64,000 bases of DNA from Paracoccus aminophilus JCM 7686 (GCF_000444995.1 NC_022041.1:160001-224000), one strand, 5' to 3'; numbered from the stretch's first letter, positions 18,058-27,877 are shown. The notes: a model not told the origin generated them from the sequence alone. A program made the numbers and translations.

Positions 18058-18921
18058 ATGCAAGCTCGTCTGGACGCGGTGAAGGCCGAGGTCGCGCTTG
18101 CGCTCGAGCAGGCGATTCTGGCTTTCCCGGCGGGGGAATTGCGCGAGGCGATGGGTTACGCCTGCACGGGCGGCAAGCGCATCCGCGCCTTTCTGGTGAT
18201 GGAATCGGCGCGGCTTCACAATGTCCCCGATAGTGCCGCCTTGCCGGTCGCCGCCGCCGTCGAGGCGCTTCATGCCTATAGCCTTGTCCATGACGATCTG
18301 CCCGCGATGGATGACGACGATCTGCGGCGCGGCCAGCCCACGACCCATATCCGCTTCAACGAGGCGACCGCGATTCTCGCGGGCGATGCGCTGCAAAGCA
18401 TGGCCTTCGGGCTTTTGGCCTCTGACGCGGTCGGCTCGGCTGCGGTGCGCGTCGCTTTGGTGCAGGCCTTTGCCGATGCGGTCGGCGCGCGCGGCATGGT
18501 CTATGGCCAGATGCTCGACATCGCCGCCGAAAGCGCGGACCAGCCGCTGACGCTCGAGGAAATCACCCGGCTGCAAGACGGCAAGACCGGCGCGCTGATC
18601 GCTTTTTCGGCGATGGCGGGTGCGCTTCTGGCCGGGGCCGATCCTGCGCCTTTGGCGCAATATGCGCGCAATCTGGGCCTTGCGTTTCAGATTGCCGATG
18701 ACATCCTTGACGTGACCGGCGACGAGGCCGCGACCGGCAAGCGCGTCGGCAAGGATGATGCGGCGGGCAAGGCCACCTTCGTGTCGCTGCTTGGCCTGGA
18801 AGGCGCCCGGGAGATGGAGCGGGATCTGATTGCGCGCGGCAATGCCGCACTTGTGCCCTATGCAGAACGGGCGGGAAACTTGCGGGAGCTTGCGCGTTTC
18901 GTTATCGAGCGACACGCCTGA
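18058..18921 (+). CDS. ispA: farnesyl diphosphate synthase (polyprenyl synthetase)
   Basis: 287-residue all-helical prenyltransferase that joins IPP with DMAPP and GPP to give FPP. The first aspartate-rich motif DDLPAMDDDD has the extra residues typical of bacterial FPP synthases; the second motif DDILD lies near residue 215. TGGKRIRAFL and EALHAYSLVHDD are also diagnostic. It starts immediately after the xseB stop. It feeds on the product of the dxs pathway encoded next. Confidence 0.94.
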   Translation: MQARLDAVKAEVALALEQAILAFPAGELREAMGYACTGGKRIRAFLVMESARLHNVPDSAALPVAAAVEALHAYSLVHDDLPAMDDDDLRRGQPTTHIRFNEATAILAGDALQSMAFGLLASDAVGSAAVRVALVQAFADAVGARGMVYGQMLDIAAESADQPLTLEEITRLQDGKTGALIAFSAMAGALLAGADPAPLAQYARNLGLAFQIADDILDVTGDEAATGKRVGKDDAAGKATFVSLLGLEGAREMERDLIARGNAALVPYAERAGNLRELARFVIERHA

Positions 18922-18945
18922 CATGCCACCCGAATGGGGAAGCCA

Positions 18946-20877
18946 ATGACCGACGACAGCCAGCAGGACCGGCCCAAGACGCCGCTGCTCGATAGGGTGA
19001 ATCTGCCCTCTGACCTCAAGAGCCTCTCGGATGGCGAGCTGCATCAGCTGGCCGATGAGTTGCGCGCCGAGACGATCAGCGCGGTTTCCGTCACCGGCGG
19101 TCATCTGGGCGCGGGCTTGGGCGTGGTCGAGCTGACCGTGGCGCTTCATGCCGTCTTTGACACGCCGCGCGACAAGATCATCTGGGACGTGGGCCATCAA
19201 TGTTATCCCCACAAGATCCTGACCGGCCGCCGCGACCGCATCCGCACCCTGCGGATGGAGGGCGGGCTGTCGGGTTTCACCAAACGCTCGGAAAGCCCGT
19301 TTGACCCGTTCGGGGCCGGGCATAGCTCGACCTCGATCAGCGCCGGGCTTGGCTTTGCCATGGCGCGCGAGCTTGGCGGCGATGCGGGCGATGCGATTGC
19401 CGTGATCGGCGACGGCGCCATGTCGGCGGGCATGGCCTTCGAGGCGCTCAACCATGCGGGCGATCTGGGCAAAAGGCTGTTCGTTGTCCTCAATGACAAC
19501 GAGATGTCGATTGCGCCCCCGGTCGGCGCGCTCTCGCGCCATTTGACCAAGCTTTATGCCGAAGGGCCGTTTCAGGATCTGAAATCGGTGGCCAAGGGCG
19601 CGGTCAGCTTCCTGCCCTCGCCGCTGCAGGAAGGGGCGCGCCGCGCGAAGGAAATGCTCAAGGGCATGGCGGTCGGCGGGACCTTGTTCGAGGCTCTGGG
19701 CTTTTCCTATATCGGGCCGGTCGATGGCCATGATCTCGACCAGCTCCTGCCGCTCTTGCGCACGCTCAAGACGCGCGCCTCGGGGCCGGTGCTGATCCAT
19801 GTCGTGACGAAAAAGGGCAAGGGCTATGCCCCCGCCGAAGCCGCCGCCGACAAGGGCCATGCCACCGCGCGCTTCAATGTGCTGACCGGCGCGCAGGCCA
19901 AGGCCAAGTCGAATGCGCCGAGCTATACCTCGGTCTTTGCCCGCGCTCTGGTCGATCAGGCCAGCCGCGACGACAAGATTGCCGCCGTGACCGCCGCCAT
20001 GCCGGATGGCACCGGGCTCAACCTCTTCGCCGAGCGTTTCCCGCGCCGCTGCTTTGACGTGGGCATTGCCGAGCAACATGCCGTGACCTTTGCCGCCGGG
20101 CTTGCGGCGGGGGGGATGAAACCCTTCTGCGCGCTTTATTCGACCTTCCTGCAACGCGGTTACGACCAGATCGTCCATGATGTCGCGATCCAGCGCTTGC
20201 CGGTGCGTTTCGCCATCGACCGCGCTGGTCTGGTCGGCGCGGATGGTGCGACCCATGCGGGCGCCTATGACATTGCCTTCCTGAGCAATCTGCCCGGCAT
20301 GGTGGTCATGGCCGCCGCCGATGAGGCGGATCTCGTCCATATGGTCGCCACCGCCGCCGCGCATGATGAGGGTCCGATCGCCTTCCGCTACCCGCGCGGT
20401 GAAGGCACCGGCGTCGAAATGCCCGAGCGCGGCATTCCGCTGGAGATCGGCAAGGGCCGCATGATCTCTGAGGGGCGTCGCGTCGCGATCCTGTCCTTCG
20501 GCACGCGGCTCTCGGAAGTGCTGGTCGCGCGCGAGGCCCTGGCCGCGCGCGGGATCGAGCCGACGATTGCGGATGCGCGTTTCGCCAAGCCTCTGGACCG
20601 CGAGCTGATCCTGCGGCTCGCGCGTGAGCATGAAGCGCTGATCACCATCGAAGAGGGCGCGCTCGGCGGTTTCGGCAGCCATGTCGCACAGCTTTTGCTG
20701 GAAGAAGGCGCGCTCGACGGCGGGCTCAAATTCCGCCAGATGGTCCTGCCCGACACTTTCATCGACCATGCCGATGCCAAGGCGATGTATCGCGATGCCG
20801 GGATGAACGCCGCCGATATCGAGCGCAAAGTGCTTGAGGTCATGGGAGTCGCGCAGATCGGAGAGCGACGGGCGTGA
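18946..20877 (+). CDS. dxs: 1-deoxy-D-xylulose-5-phosphate synthase
   Basis: 643 residues. This TPP-dependent enzyme makes DXP from pyruvate and glyceraldehyde-3-phosphate, the first step of the MEP isoprenoid pathway. Seen: [16 protein letters not shown], the TPP-binding [18 protein letters not shown] near residue 150, GVDGH-like [26 protein letters not shown], and the C-terminal [13 protein letters not shown] prefer the ATG at 18946, which has GGGGAAG a few bases upstream, over the ATG at 18934. It overlaps the mrr gene by 4 nt. Confidence 0.95.
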   Translation: MTDDSQQDRPKTPLLDRVNLPSDLKSLSDGELHQLADELRAETISAVSVTGGHLGAGLGVVELTVALHAVFDTPRDKIIWDVGHQCYPHKILTGRRDRIRTLRMEGGLSGFTKRSESPFDPFGAGHSSTSISAGLGFAMARELGGDAGDAIAVIGDGAMSAGMAFEALNHAGDLGKRLFVVLNDNEMSIAPPVGALSRHLTKLYAEGPFQDLKSVAKGAVSFLPSPLQEGARRAKEMLKGMAVGGTLFEALGFSYIGPVDGHDLDQLLPLLRTLKTRASGPVLIHVVTKKGKGYAPAEAAADKGHATARFNVLTGAQAKAKSNAPSYTSVFARALVDQASRDDKIAAVTAAMPDGTGLNLFAERFPRRCFDVGIAEQHAVTFAAGLAAGGMKPFCALYSTFLQRGYDQIVHDVAIQRLPVRFAIDRAGLVGADGATHAGAYDIAFLSNLPGMVVMAAADEADLVHMVATAAAHDEGPIAFRYPRGEGTGVEMPERGIPLEIGKGRMISEGRRVAILSFGTRLSEVLVAREALAARGIEPTIADARFAKPLDRELILRLAREHEALITIEEGALGGFGSHVAQLLLEEGALDGGLKFRQMVLPDTFIDHADAKAMYRDAGMNAADIERKVLEVMGVAQIGERRA

Positions 20878-21800
20878 GCGCGCAGGAGCTTCCCCGCTTC
20901 GAGGAGCTGATGCTTCCGGTGCTCGAACTCATTGCCGAGCATCGGAAAACCGTCGCTGACTGCCTACCCGAGATCCAGAAGCGCTTTCACCTGACGGCGG
21001 AGCAGATGGACGAGCTGTTACCCAGTGGCAAGCAGACGACGATCAGCAATCGCATCCATTGGGCGCGCAATTATATGAAGCACGCCGGGCTGGTCGAGCC
21101 GATCGCGCGCGGGCAATATAAGATCACGCCGCTTGGCCAGCAGCTTCTGGTGCAGAAGCCAGAGAAAATCGACAAGACCGTGCTCGAAGGCTACCCGCTC
21201 TATCAAGCATGGCGCTCACAGGATGCAGAGAAAGCGCCTGCCAGCGCATCGCATGGGGTGCCTCCGGTTGAGGTCGAGACCCCAGAGGAACGGATCGAAG
21301 CGTCTTTTCGGCAGTTGGACGAGGCGCTGACCGAGGATCTTCTGACGGCAGTCCTGTCACTGACGCCCGCGCGTTTCGAGCAGTTGATCGTCGAGTTGCT
21401 CTTGGCCATGGGATATGGTGACGGGCGTGCCGAGATGGGGCAGGCGATTGGCAAATCCGGCGATGGCGGGATCGACGGTGTCGTGAACGAGGATAAGCTC
21501 GGGCTCGATGCGGTTTATATTCAGGCCAAGCGCTATGCTCCTGAAAACACCGTTGGCCGTCCCGCACTTCAGGCCTTCATCGGTTCGATGACGGGCGAAA
21601 GCGCGACCAAGGGCGTCTTCGTGACGACTTCGAGTTTCTCGAAAGAGGCGCAGGATTACGTGCGCCGCGTCCAGCAAAGGGTCGTCCTGATCGACGGGCC
21701 GCGTTTGGCGCGGCTGATGATCGATCATGGGGTCGGCGTGAAAGTCGACCAGACCTATGTTCTGCGCTCGGTTGACGCGAATTTCTTTGATATCGTCTAG
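20874..21800 (+). CDS. mrr: Mrr-type (type IV) restriction endonuclease
   Basis: 308 residues. The N-terminal Mrr winged-helix domain is at about 8-95 and the C-terminal Mrr_cat PD-(D/E)xK nuclease domain at about 165-295. The active site is visible: E170/E174 in [11 protein letters not shown]201 in GDGGIDG and the Q217-A-K219 signature. Mrr enzymes cut modified (methylated) DNA. It starts with GTG and overlaps the dxs stop (GTGA), so it is expressed with isoprenoid genes, an unusual place for a restriction enzyme. No cognate methylase is nearby, as expected for type IV. Confidence 0.9.
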   Translation: MSAQELPRFEELMLPVLELIAEHRKTVADCLPEIQKRFHLTAEQMDELLPSGKQTTISNRIHWARNYMKHAGLVEPIARGQYKITPLGQQLLVQKPEKIDKTVLEGYPLYQAWRSQDAEKAPASASHGVPPVEVETPEERIEASFRQLDEALTEDLLTAVLSLTPARFEQLIVELLLAMGYGDGRAEMGQAIGKSGDGGIDGVVNEDKLGLDAVYIQAKRYAPENTVGRPALQAFIGSMTGESATKGVFVTTSSFSKEAQDYVRRVQQRVVLIDGPRLARLMIDHGVGVKVDQTYVLRSVDANFFDIV

Positions 21801-21802
21801 CA

Positions 21803-22516
21803 ATGACGCTCAACACGCATCCCGATGCCCATCCCGACGACCCCCATTACATCAGCCGCGCGGGATGGTTGCGGGCGGCGGTGTTGGGGGCGAATGACGG
21901 GATTGTCTCGATTGGTTCGCTGCTGATCGGCGTCGCCGCGGTGACCGCCACGCCCGAGCCGGTTCTGGTCGCCGGGGTGGCCGGATTGGTCGCCGGGGCG
22001 ATGTCGATGGCGGCGGGTGAATATGTTTCGGTCTCGTCGCAGGCCGATATCGAACATGCCGACATCCGGCGCGAAAGCCGCGCCCTTCACGCCGATCCCG
22101 AGATTGAGCTCGAAGAGCTCATCCGCATCTATGAGGCGCGGGGCCTTGCCCCGGATACCGCACGTTTGGTCGCGGTCGAGCTGACCGAACATGATGCACT
22201 TGGCGCCCATCTGCGCGACGAGCTGGGCCTCAGCGAGGTGCATTCCGCCAATCCGACGCTGGCCGCTGCGGCCTCGGGCGTGACCTTCACCGTGGCCGGG
22301 CTGGTGCCGCTTTTGGGCGCGGCTCTGGCGCCCGAGGGGCAGATCATTCCGGCGGTGCTGGTGATGACGCTGATCGCGCTTGCGGCGCTTGGCGTGATCG
22401 GCGCGAAGGCCGGAGGCGCGCCGCTGCGCCGGGCGGTGATCCGGGTGCTTGTCTGGGGCGTGGCGGCCATGGCCATCACCGCGCTGGTCAGCCGTCTCTT
22501 TGGTGTAGCCGCATGA
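21803..22516 (+). CDS. VIT1/CCC1-family iron/manganese transporter
   Basis: 237-residue membrane protein. The N-terminal LRAAVLGANDGIVSIGSLLIG motif is typical of the VIT/CCC1 family. Two helices follow, then a charged cytoplasmic segment (about residues 75-150) and three C-terminal helices ending near the terminus. The family moves ferrous iron or manganese across membranes. It starts 2 nt after the mrr stop and overlaps the next frame slightly, so it belongs to the same transcript. Confidence 0.9.
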   Translation: MTLNTHPDAHPDDPHYISRAGWLRAAVLGANDGIVSIGSLLIGVAAVTATPEPVLVAGVAGLVAGAMSMAAGEYVSVSSQADIEHADIRRESRALHADPEIELEELIRIYEARGLAPDTARLVAVELTEHDALGAHLRDELGLSEVHSANPTLAAAASGVTFTVAGLVPLLGAALAPEGQIIPAVLVMTLIALAALGVIGAKAGGAPLRRAVIRVLVWGVAAMAITALVSRLFGVAA

Positions 22517-22527
22517 AAGGAAATCCG

Positions 22528-23157
22528 ATGCTGCGTTCCCTGAGCCTTGCGCTTGCGCTTTTTGCGGCGGTCCCGGCCTTTGCCGCGCCCGCCGCGGTTC
22601 TGCCCGGTCTGGCCGACGTCGCCGATGTTGCGGCCAATGACGTGCTGAATGTGCGCGCCAAGCCCGATGCCAAATCCGAGATCGTGACCACGCTTGCCCC
22701 GAATGCCAAGGGCGTCGAGGTGCTCGGCTTCGATCCGACCGGCAAATGGGCCAAGGTCAGCATTTCGGAAAGCACCGGCTGGGCCTCGGGGCGGTTTTTG
22801 CGGCTGCGCAAGGATCTCTGGCCCGCCGATGGCGTGCCCGCCAGCCTGATCTGCTCGGGCACCGAGCCGTTCTGGAGCCTGCGCCGCACGCCCGCGGGCA
22901 TGGAGTTTTCGAGCCCGGACAGCCCAGTCCAGCGGCTTGAGCTGCGCAAGGTCATGGCGCGCGGCATTGACGGAGATGCGACGCGCGGACTGATCGCGGG
23001 CAACAGCGAGGGCCGGGTCACGGCGGTGATCCAGCCCGAAATCTGCTCGGATGGCATGTCGGATCGCAGCTTCGGTCTCAGCGCGACGCTGATTCTCGAC
23101 GGCAGTGCGAAAAGCGCGCAGATGCTGTCGGGCTGCTGCTCGGTGGTGCCGCGCTGA
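22528..23157 (+). CDS. secreted SH3-domain protein with a GTEPFW domain
   Basis: 209 residues with a signal peptide (MLRSLSLALALFAAVPAFAA). A bacterial SH3 domain is at about 38-95 (NVLNVRAKPDAKSEIV, then WAKVS..TGWASGRFL). A C-terminal domain begins CSGTEPFWSLR, as in the COG3650 family of uncharacterised envelope proteins, and contains a paired cysteine near the end. I chose the ATG at 22528 because AAAGGAAA precedes it; an ATG at 22513 overlaps the transporter stop. Function unknown, periplasmic. Confidence 0.85.
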   Translation: MLRSLSLALALFAAVPAFAAPAAVLPGLADVADVAANDVLNVRAKPDAKSEIVTTLAPNAKGVEVLGFDPTGKWAKVSISESTGWASGRFLRLRKDLWPADGVPASLICSGTEPFWSLRRTPAGMEFSSPDSPVQRLELRKVMARGIDGDATRGLIAGNSEGRVTAVIQPEICSDGMSDRSFGLSATLILDGSAKSAQMLSGCCSVVPR

Positions 23158-23160
23158 GGT

Positions 23161-23646
23161 TTAGGTCTCGACCGACCCGTTGCTGACGGCGAGGTCGAGA
23201 TTCTTGCGCAGGCTTTTGAGTTCTTGCACGAGCTCGCCGACCTGACCGCGCGTCATCTGGGTCGCGGCGCCCAGACATTGCATGACCTGACCGACCTGCG
23301 GCTGCACCGCGCGGCCCGATTCGGTCAGGGACACCAGCACCCGCCGCTCATCCTGAGGATCGCGGCGGCGCTCGACCATCTCCATCTTTTCGAGACGTTT
23401 CAGCATCGGCGTCAGCGTATTGGTTTCCAGCGCAAGTTGCTCGCCAATCTCGCCAATGGTCACATTGTCCCGGTCCCACAGCACCATCAGCACCAGACAT
23501 TGCGGATAGGTCAGGCCAAGCGCGTCCAAAGGCGCGCGGTAGGCCCGGTTGAAAGACAGCGCCGCAGCATAGGTCGCAAAGCAGAGCTGATGCTCTAGCC
23601 CAAACACCGGCGGATCGTCGGCAGAGATGTAATCGTTATCGCTCAT
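23161..23646 (-). CDS. ohrR: OhrR-like MarR-family peroxide sensor
   Basis: 161-residue MarR regulator closely patterned on OhrR, the organic-hydroperoxide sensor. The reactive cysteine falls exactly at Cys22 (HQLCFATY), with the partner tyrosines at Tyr36 and Tyr47 and a further cysteine Cys124 that could form the disulfide of two-Cys OhrR. The winged helix is at about 60-105 (TLTPMLKRLEKMEMVERRRDP, then DERRVLVSLT). The ATG at 23646 fits the family start. Two operator-like palindromes lie upstream. The usual partner gene ohr is not adjacent. Confidence 0.8.
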   Translation of the reverse strand: MSDNDYISADDPPVFGLEHQLCFATYAAALSFNRAYRAPLDALGLTYPQCLVLMVLWDRDNVTIGEIGEQLALETNTLTPMLKRLEKMEMVERRRDPQDERRVLVSLTESGRAVQPQVGQVMQCLGAATQMTRGQVGELVQELKSLRKNLDLAVSNGSVET

Positions 23647-23655
23647 GAGCAGGAT

Positions 23656-23677
23656 ATTAAATCGCACGCGATTTAAT
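23656..23677. promoter_or_regulatory. inverted repeat, candidate OhrR operator 1
   Basis: ATTAAATCGC-AC-GCGATTTAAT, perfect 10-bp arms with a 2-nt spacer, starts 10 bp upstream of the regulator's start codon. The core ATCGCACGCGAT matches operator 2 at 10 of 12 positions. Confidence 0.65.
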
Positions 23678-23685
23678 CGCAAGGC

Positions 23686-23714
23686 TTGACATCTCTTTGT
23701 CATGGGAATATCGC
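23686..23714 (+). promoter_or_regulatory. candidate promoter directed rightwards
   Basis: TTGACA (23686-23691), a 17-bp spacer and TATCGC (23709-23714). It is flanked by the two operator-like repeats, the second lying where transcription would start. The downstream interval has no normal gene before a terminator at 23845-23880. Confidence 0.45.
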
Positions 23715-23724
23715 TTCCGATTAG

Positions 23725-23736
23725 ATCGTGCGCGAT
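23725..23736. promoter_or_regulatory. inverted repeat, candidate OhrR operator 2
   Basis: ATCGTGCGCGAT resembles the core of operator 1 (ATCGCACGCGAT, 10 of 12 identical) and sits just after the putative -10 box of the rightward promoter. Confidence 0.5.
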
Positions 23737-23844
23737 ATGAATGAGTAACGGCGGTTGTACGGGCCGGGTGCCGTGGGTGGTTAACGAGTAAGCTGGTTTG
23801 TTGTGGTCAGCGGTGATTGGGTCGAAACGAGTAACCTGTTGAAA

Positions 23845-23880
23845 AAGCGGCCTGCCCGGGATGTTCCGGGCAGGCCGCTT
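23845..23880. terminator. strong bidirectional terminator
   Basis: A 15-bp GC-rich stem AAGCGGCCTGCCCGG / CCGGGCAGGCCGCTT with a 6-nt loop. On the minus strand it is followed by TTTTTC and would end the SDR operon (23942-25809). Confidence 0.9.
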
Positions 23881-23941
23881 GTGTTTTGGGGCGCGTGATC
23901 CGCCCGCATGTCAGGGCGGGCGGGATCATGGCATTGCCGCT

Positions 23942-24826
23942 TTAGGCTGCGGCATTGCCCTCGGATGCGGCCAAAGCGGCCAGCCCGGCGCGGTAATCGC
24001 CATAGCGCAGATGAACCCCAAGCTCGTCGAGGATCCGGCGATTCGAGACGCGCTTGCTGTCGGCATAGAAAGAGCGCGCCATCTCGGTCATCTCGGCCGT
24101 GTCAAAGGCCTCGAGCGGGGGCGGCGGCAGGCCGATCAGCCCTGCGGCATGGGCGATGACATCCTCGGGCGGAGCCGGGTCATTGTCGCAAACATTGTAG
24201 ATCCGGCCCGGTGCGGCTGCGGGATGCTCGATCGAGGCCAGCAGCACCTGCGCGATATCCTCGACATGGATGCGCGAGAAGATCTGGCCCGGTTTGACGA
24301 TCCGGCGCGCGGTGCCGTTTGTCAGCTTGGCGAAGGGCCCGCGACCGGGGCCATAGATTCCGGCCAGACGGAAGATATGCAGGGGCAGGTTATGGGCCTC
24401 GGCCAGAGCCTGCCATTCCGCCTCGGCGCGAACACGTTCCGCGCCCCGCTGCGTGCTGGGGGCGAGGGCGGTCTCTTCATCGACCCAATCGCCCTGACGA
24501 TCACCATAAACCCCGGTGGTCGAAAGATAGCCGATCCAACGCGCCGGGCTTGCAGCGATGCGCCCGGCGAATTCGGCCAGAACCGGATCGCCCTCGGCGC
24601 CCGGCCCGGCCGATACGAGAATCGCATCAGCCTGTCCGATTGCCTGAGCGACGGCGTCATCCTCTCCGGGCCAGAGCAGCGGAACCGCGCCCCGAGCCGA
24701 AATCCGCGCCCGGTTCGAGCGCGTCGTTCCCGTCACCTGCCAGCCTTTGGCGAGCAGAAGCGGCGACAGATAGCCAGCGGTGTAACCGTGGCCGAGGATC
24801 AGCATCCGTCCTGTGATGGCGTTCAT
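23942..24826 (-). CDS. SDR-family NAD(P)-dependent oxidoreductase/epimerase
   Basis: 294-residue atypical short-chain dehydrogenase of the YeeZ-like group. The nucleotide-binding N-terminus is [12 protein letters not shown], a GxGxxG variant. [16 protein letters not shown] follows near residue 100 (a YxxxK is not obvious), then [13 protein letters not shown] and [11 protein letters not shown]. It overlaps the upstream LLM-type oxidoreductase by 4 nt, so they form a two-gene operon. The substrate is unknown. Confidence 0.85.
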   Translation of the reverse strand: MNAITGRMLILGHGYTAGYLSPLLLAKGWQVTGTTRSNRARISARGAVPLLWPGEDDAVAQAIGQADAILVSAGPGAEGDPVLAEFAGRIAASPARWIGYLSTTGVYGDRQGDWVDEETALAPSTQRGAERVRAEAEWQALAEAHNLPLHIFRLAGIYGPGRGPFAKLTNGTARRIVKPGQIFSRIHVEDIAQVLLASIEHPAAAPGRIYNVCDNDPAPPEDVIAHAAGLIGLPPPPLEAFDTAEMTEMARSFYADSKRVSNRRILDELGVHLRYGDYRAGLAALAASEGNAAA

Positions 24827-25809
24827 AGGTTTCCTTTCAAGATCTCCGCAGCCATTTCGAAAGATCGAACCCGGGCTGCGGGGTCGTGGATGTTCCCGAC
24901 GAGAATGAGCTCGTCGGGCTTGTAGGTCTCCACCAGTTCCGCCAGTCGGGCACGCACCGTCTCGGGTGCGCCGACTGCGCTGACCGACAAAGCTGCCTCG
25001 ACCGTACGCATGAAATGCGGCGGAATTTCGACAGCGATGTCTTCGACCGGGCGCGGCAAGAGGCCCGGCGTGCCCATGCGCAGCCGCGCGAATTGCAGCT
25101 GCTGGGAGGTGCGCAGGAAACGCGCTTCTGCATCGGTGTCAGCGATGATGACATTAACTGCCAGCATGAAATGCGGCTTGGTTCCGAAGGGCGTTTCCTG
25201 AAAACGCTGGCGATAGAGGCGCACGGCCTCGGACAGATCGCCCGGCGCGAAATGGCTCGCGAAAGAATAGGGCAGGCCGAGCGCCGCCGCAAGGCTTGCG
25301 CCATAAAGCGACGAGCCGAGGATCCAGACCTCGATCTCGCTGTCCTGACCGGGCCAGGCGTGAACAGCCGCCGCCGGGTTCGCCGGGCCGAAATAATTCA
25401 GCAGCTGGACCACGTCATCGGGGAAGTCGTCGTTGCGGCCCATGCCCCGGCGCAGCGCCTGCATCACCGCACCGTCGCCACCGGGCGCGCGGCCAAGGCC
25501 AAGGTCGATGCGCGGCCCGTGCAGCGCGTAAAGCGTGCCGAATTGCTCGGCAATCGCCAGAGGCGCGTGGTTGGGCAGCATGACGCCGCCCGCGCCGACG
25601 CGGATCGTCTTGGTGTGATTGGCAACATGGTTGAGCAGCACCGACGTCGCGGCCGAGGCGATGCCCGGCATATTGTGATGCTCGGCCATCCAATAGCGGT
25701 GATATCCTGCGGCTTCGGCAGCTTGCGCCAGCCGGACCGAGTTCTGAAGCGCTTGCGAGATATTGGAGCCTTCGCCCACCGGGGCGAGATCGAGAAGCGA
25801 ATATTTCAT
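24823..25809 (-). CDS. LLM-class flavin-dependent oxidoreductase (YhbW/MsnO8 type)
   Basis: 328-residue luciferase-like protein. Motifs: [12 protein letters not shown] at the N-terminus, [18 protein letters not shown] near residue 36, [23 protein letters not shown] and [13 protein letters not shown]. It belongs to the 'alkanal monooxygenase-like' group of uncertain role and is a different branch from the DszA-like protein at 1899-3203. It is the first gene of the pair with the SDR gene; the ATG has GAAAGTGACAG upstream. Confidence 0.9.
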   Translation of the reverse strand: MKYSLLDLAPVGEGSNISQALQNSVRLAQAAEAAGYHRYWMAEHHNMPGIASAATSVLLNHVANHTKTIRVGAGGVMLPNHAPLAIAEQFGTLYALHGPRIDLGLGRAPGGDGAVMQALRRGMGRNDDFPDDVVQLLNYFGPANPAAAVHAWPGQDSEIEVWILGSSLYGASLAAALGLPYSFASHFAPGDLSEAVRLYRQRFQETPFGTKPHFMLAVNVIIADTDAEARFLRTSQQLQFARLRMGTPGLLPRPVEDIAVEIPPHFMRTVEAALSVSAVGAPETVRARLAELVETYKPDELILVGNIHDPAARVRSFEMAAEILKGNL

Positions 25810-25911
25810 CTGTCACTTTCCTGTCTTTGGCGATGAGATAGGGTCGCGAACCCGCGCTTGCCAGTTCTCGGACCTGCTGGCACTGTCCGGAGAAAGAAGA
25901 AGGAATGCGAA

Positions 25912-27396
25912 ATGGAAGCCGAAGCCCGAGTCCTGCCGGTTGTGACCCCCGAGCTGACCACACGCGAGCAGTTCACTGATCCGGTGGCTGCGGTCGATCG
26001 TCTGACCGAGCTTTATGACCGCTCGACCGATTTTCTGATCACGCATTTTCTTGAGACCCTCGACGGCGGACGGCCGAAGAACCGCTACCGGGCGTTCTAC
26101 CCAGAGCTGCGCCTGACCACGGCGCGCCATTCGGTGACGGATTCGCGTCTGGCCTTTGGACATGTTGCGATTCCGGGCAGTTACTCGACCTCGATCACCC
26201 GGCCCGATCTGTTCCGCGATTACCTGATCGAGCAGATTGGCCATCTCATCAAGAACCACAATGTCCCGGTGACGGTCGAATACAGCGACACGCCGATGCC
26301 GGTCCATTTCGCCGTCGCGATGCGCAGCGGGCTGGCCGTGCCGCAAGAGGGCGTGCTCGATTATTCGTTGCGCGATGTCTTTGACGTGCCCGATCTGGCG
26401 ACGATGAATGACGATATCGTGAACGGCACCGCGGGCTCGAACCCCGACGGCAGCCGCCCGCTCGCGCCCTTCACGGCGCAGCGGATTGATTACTCGCTGG
26501 CGCGGATGTCGCATTACACCGCGACCCTGCCCGAGCATTTCCAGAATTTCGTGATGTTCACGAACTACCAGTTCTATGTCGACGAATTCGAGGCTTTCGC
26601 GCGTCAGGCTCTCGCCGATCCGAATTCGGGCTATACCGAATTCGTCGGCCCCGGGAACCAGATCCTGCGCGGGCCGGATGATGTGCTGACGCCGCTGGCG
26701 AAGATGCCGCAGATGCCGACCTATCACCTTAAGCGCGGCGATCACGACGGGATCACGCTGGTCAATATCGGCGTCGGCCCCTCGAACGCGAAAACCGCGA
26801 CCGACCATATCGCGGTCCTGCGCCCCCATGCCTGGCTGATGGTCGGCCATTGCGCGGGGCTGAGAAACAGCCAGCAGCTTGGCGATTTCGTCCTCGCTCA
26901 TGCCTATCTGCGCGAGGATCACGTCCTCGACGACGATCTGCCGATCTGGGTGCCGATCCCGCCTCTGGCCGAGGTGCAGGTCGCGCTGCAAGAGGCGGTG
27001 GCCGAAGTCACCCAGCTCGAGGGCTATGAGCTCAAGCGCATCATGCGCACCGGCACTGTCGCCACCATCGACAACCGCAACTGGGAGCTGCGCGACAACT
27101 CTGGCCCGGTCCAGCGGCTTTCGCAGTCGCGGGCGGTGGCGCTCGATATGGAAAGCGCGACGATCGCGGCCAATGGCTTCCGCTTCCGGGTGCCCTATGG
27201 CACGCTGCTTTGCGTCTCGGACAAGCCTTTGCATGGCGAGTTGAAGCTGCCCGGCATGGCAACCGAATTCTACCGCACGCAGGTCGCCAATCACCTGATG
27301 ATCGGGATTCGGGCGATGGAGAAGCTGCGTCAGATGCCCTTGGATCGGATTCACTCGAGGAAGCTGCGCTCGTTTAACGAAACCGCCTTCCTCTAG
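25912..27396 (+). CDS. amn: AMP nucleosidase
   Basis: 494 residues. It hydrolyses AMP to adenine and ribose-5-phosphate. The N-terminal AMN domain (about 20-170) precedes a nucleoside-phosphorylase-type domain with NIGVGPSNAKTATDHIAVLRPHAWLMVGHCAGLR and SRAVALDMESATIAANGFRFRVPYGT. The chosen ATG at 25912 has AAGGA 9 nt upstream; an earlier ATG at 25858 would add 18 unmatched residues. It diverges from the LLM gene at 24823-25809. Confidence 0.94.
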   Translation: MEAEARVLPVVTPELTTREQFTDPVAAVDRLTELYDRSTDFLITHFLETLDGGRPKNRYRAFYPELRLTTARHSVTDSRLAFGHVAIPGSYSTSITRPDLFRDYLIEQIGHLIKNHNVPVTVEYSDTPMPVHFAVAMRSGLAVPQEGVLDYSLRDVFDVPDLATMNDDIVNGTAGSNPDGSRPLAPFTAQRIDYSLARMSHYTATLPEHFQNFVMFTNYQFYVDEFEAFARQALADPNSGYTEFVGPGNQILRGPDDVLTPLAKMPQMPTYHLKRGDHDGITLVNIGVGPSNAKTATDHIAVLRPHAWLMVGHCAGLRNSQQLGDFVLAHAYLREDHVLDDDLPIWVPIPPLAEVQVALQEAVAEVTQLEGYELKRIMRTGTVATIDNRNWELRDNSGPVQRLSQSRAVALDMESATIAANGFRFRVPYGTLLCVSDKPLHGELKLPGMATEFYRTQVANHLMIGIRAMEKLRQMPLDRIHSRKLRSFNETAFL

Positions 27397-27540
27397 GGGA
27401 TTCCGTGACGAAATGCTGGGGAAAACACCGCTTTTCCGCGCAATGCTCTTGAAACTCCCAATAAAACCTTGTGTAGCGACGGGAGTGCCGCCAAGGTGGC
27501 GCCCGGAATTTCCCTTAAGGGATCAACGAGGAGACAGAGA

Positions 27541-27840
27541 ATGGCTCAGGCCACTACGAAACCGATGACGAAGACCCAGCTCGTCGCCGCTCTGGCCGAA
27601 GAAATGGGCAGCGACAAGAAAACCGCAACCGCTGCTCTGGACGGTATCTCGGCGCTGGTCGCGCGCGTCGTCGCAGAAGGTGGCGCGGTCACGCTGCCGG
27701 GTATCGGTAAGGTCGCTTGCCGCGCTCGCCCCGAGCGTCAAGTTCGCAACCCGCAGACGCAAGAGATGATGACGAAGCCGGCCGACAAGGTCGTCAAGAT
27801 CACCATCGCGAAGGCGCTGAAAGACAGCGTTAACGCCTGA
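27541..27840 (+). CDS. hup: HU-family DNA-binding protein
   Basis: 99-residue nucleoid protein. The HU/IHF fold is clear: MTKTQLVAALAEEMGSDKKTATAALDG, then VTLPGIGKVACRARPERQVRNPQT, the DNA-binding arm. A short Ala/Thr-rich N-terminal tail precedes the fold. GAGGAGA lies just upstream of the ATG. It is transcribed alone from the 27400-27540 region and ended by the hairpin at 27878-27909. A 12-bp palindrome TCCCTTAAGGGA lies at 27511-27522 in its leader. Confidence 0.93.
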   Translation: MAQATTKPMTKTQLVAALAEEMGSDKKTATAALDGISALVARVVAEGGAVTLPGIGKVACRARPERQVRNPQTQEMMTKPADKVVKITIAKALKDSVNA

Positions 27841-27877
27841 TCCGACAGATTTGATCTGTCAGAGATCGCGTTTGCGG

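Larger units (their letters stand above)
23721..23885 (+). ncRNA. possible small RNA between ohrR-like gene and SDR gene
   Basis: A short transcribed unit is suggested by the promoter at 23686-23714 and the strong terminator at 23845-23880 followed by GTGTTTT. The roughly 165-nt interval has no convincing coding potential (a 16-codon ORF begins at 23741 without a clear ribosome site). It contains degenerate copies of AACGAGTAA at about 23783 and 23826. Start and existence are inferred. Confidence 0.25.

Noticed and set aside
17755..20769. A 1004-codon minus-strand ORF
   Set aside because: It is an antisense shadow of xseB, ispA and dxs, with the Arg/His/Gln/Asp-rich composition typical of such frames in high-GC DNA.
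23783..23842. Degenerate direct repeats of AACGAGTAA
   Set aside because: Only two good copies and one poor copy, no regular spacing; too weak to call a repeat array or CRISPR.
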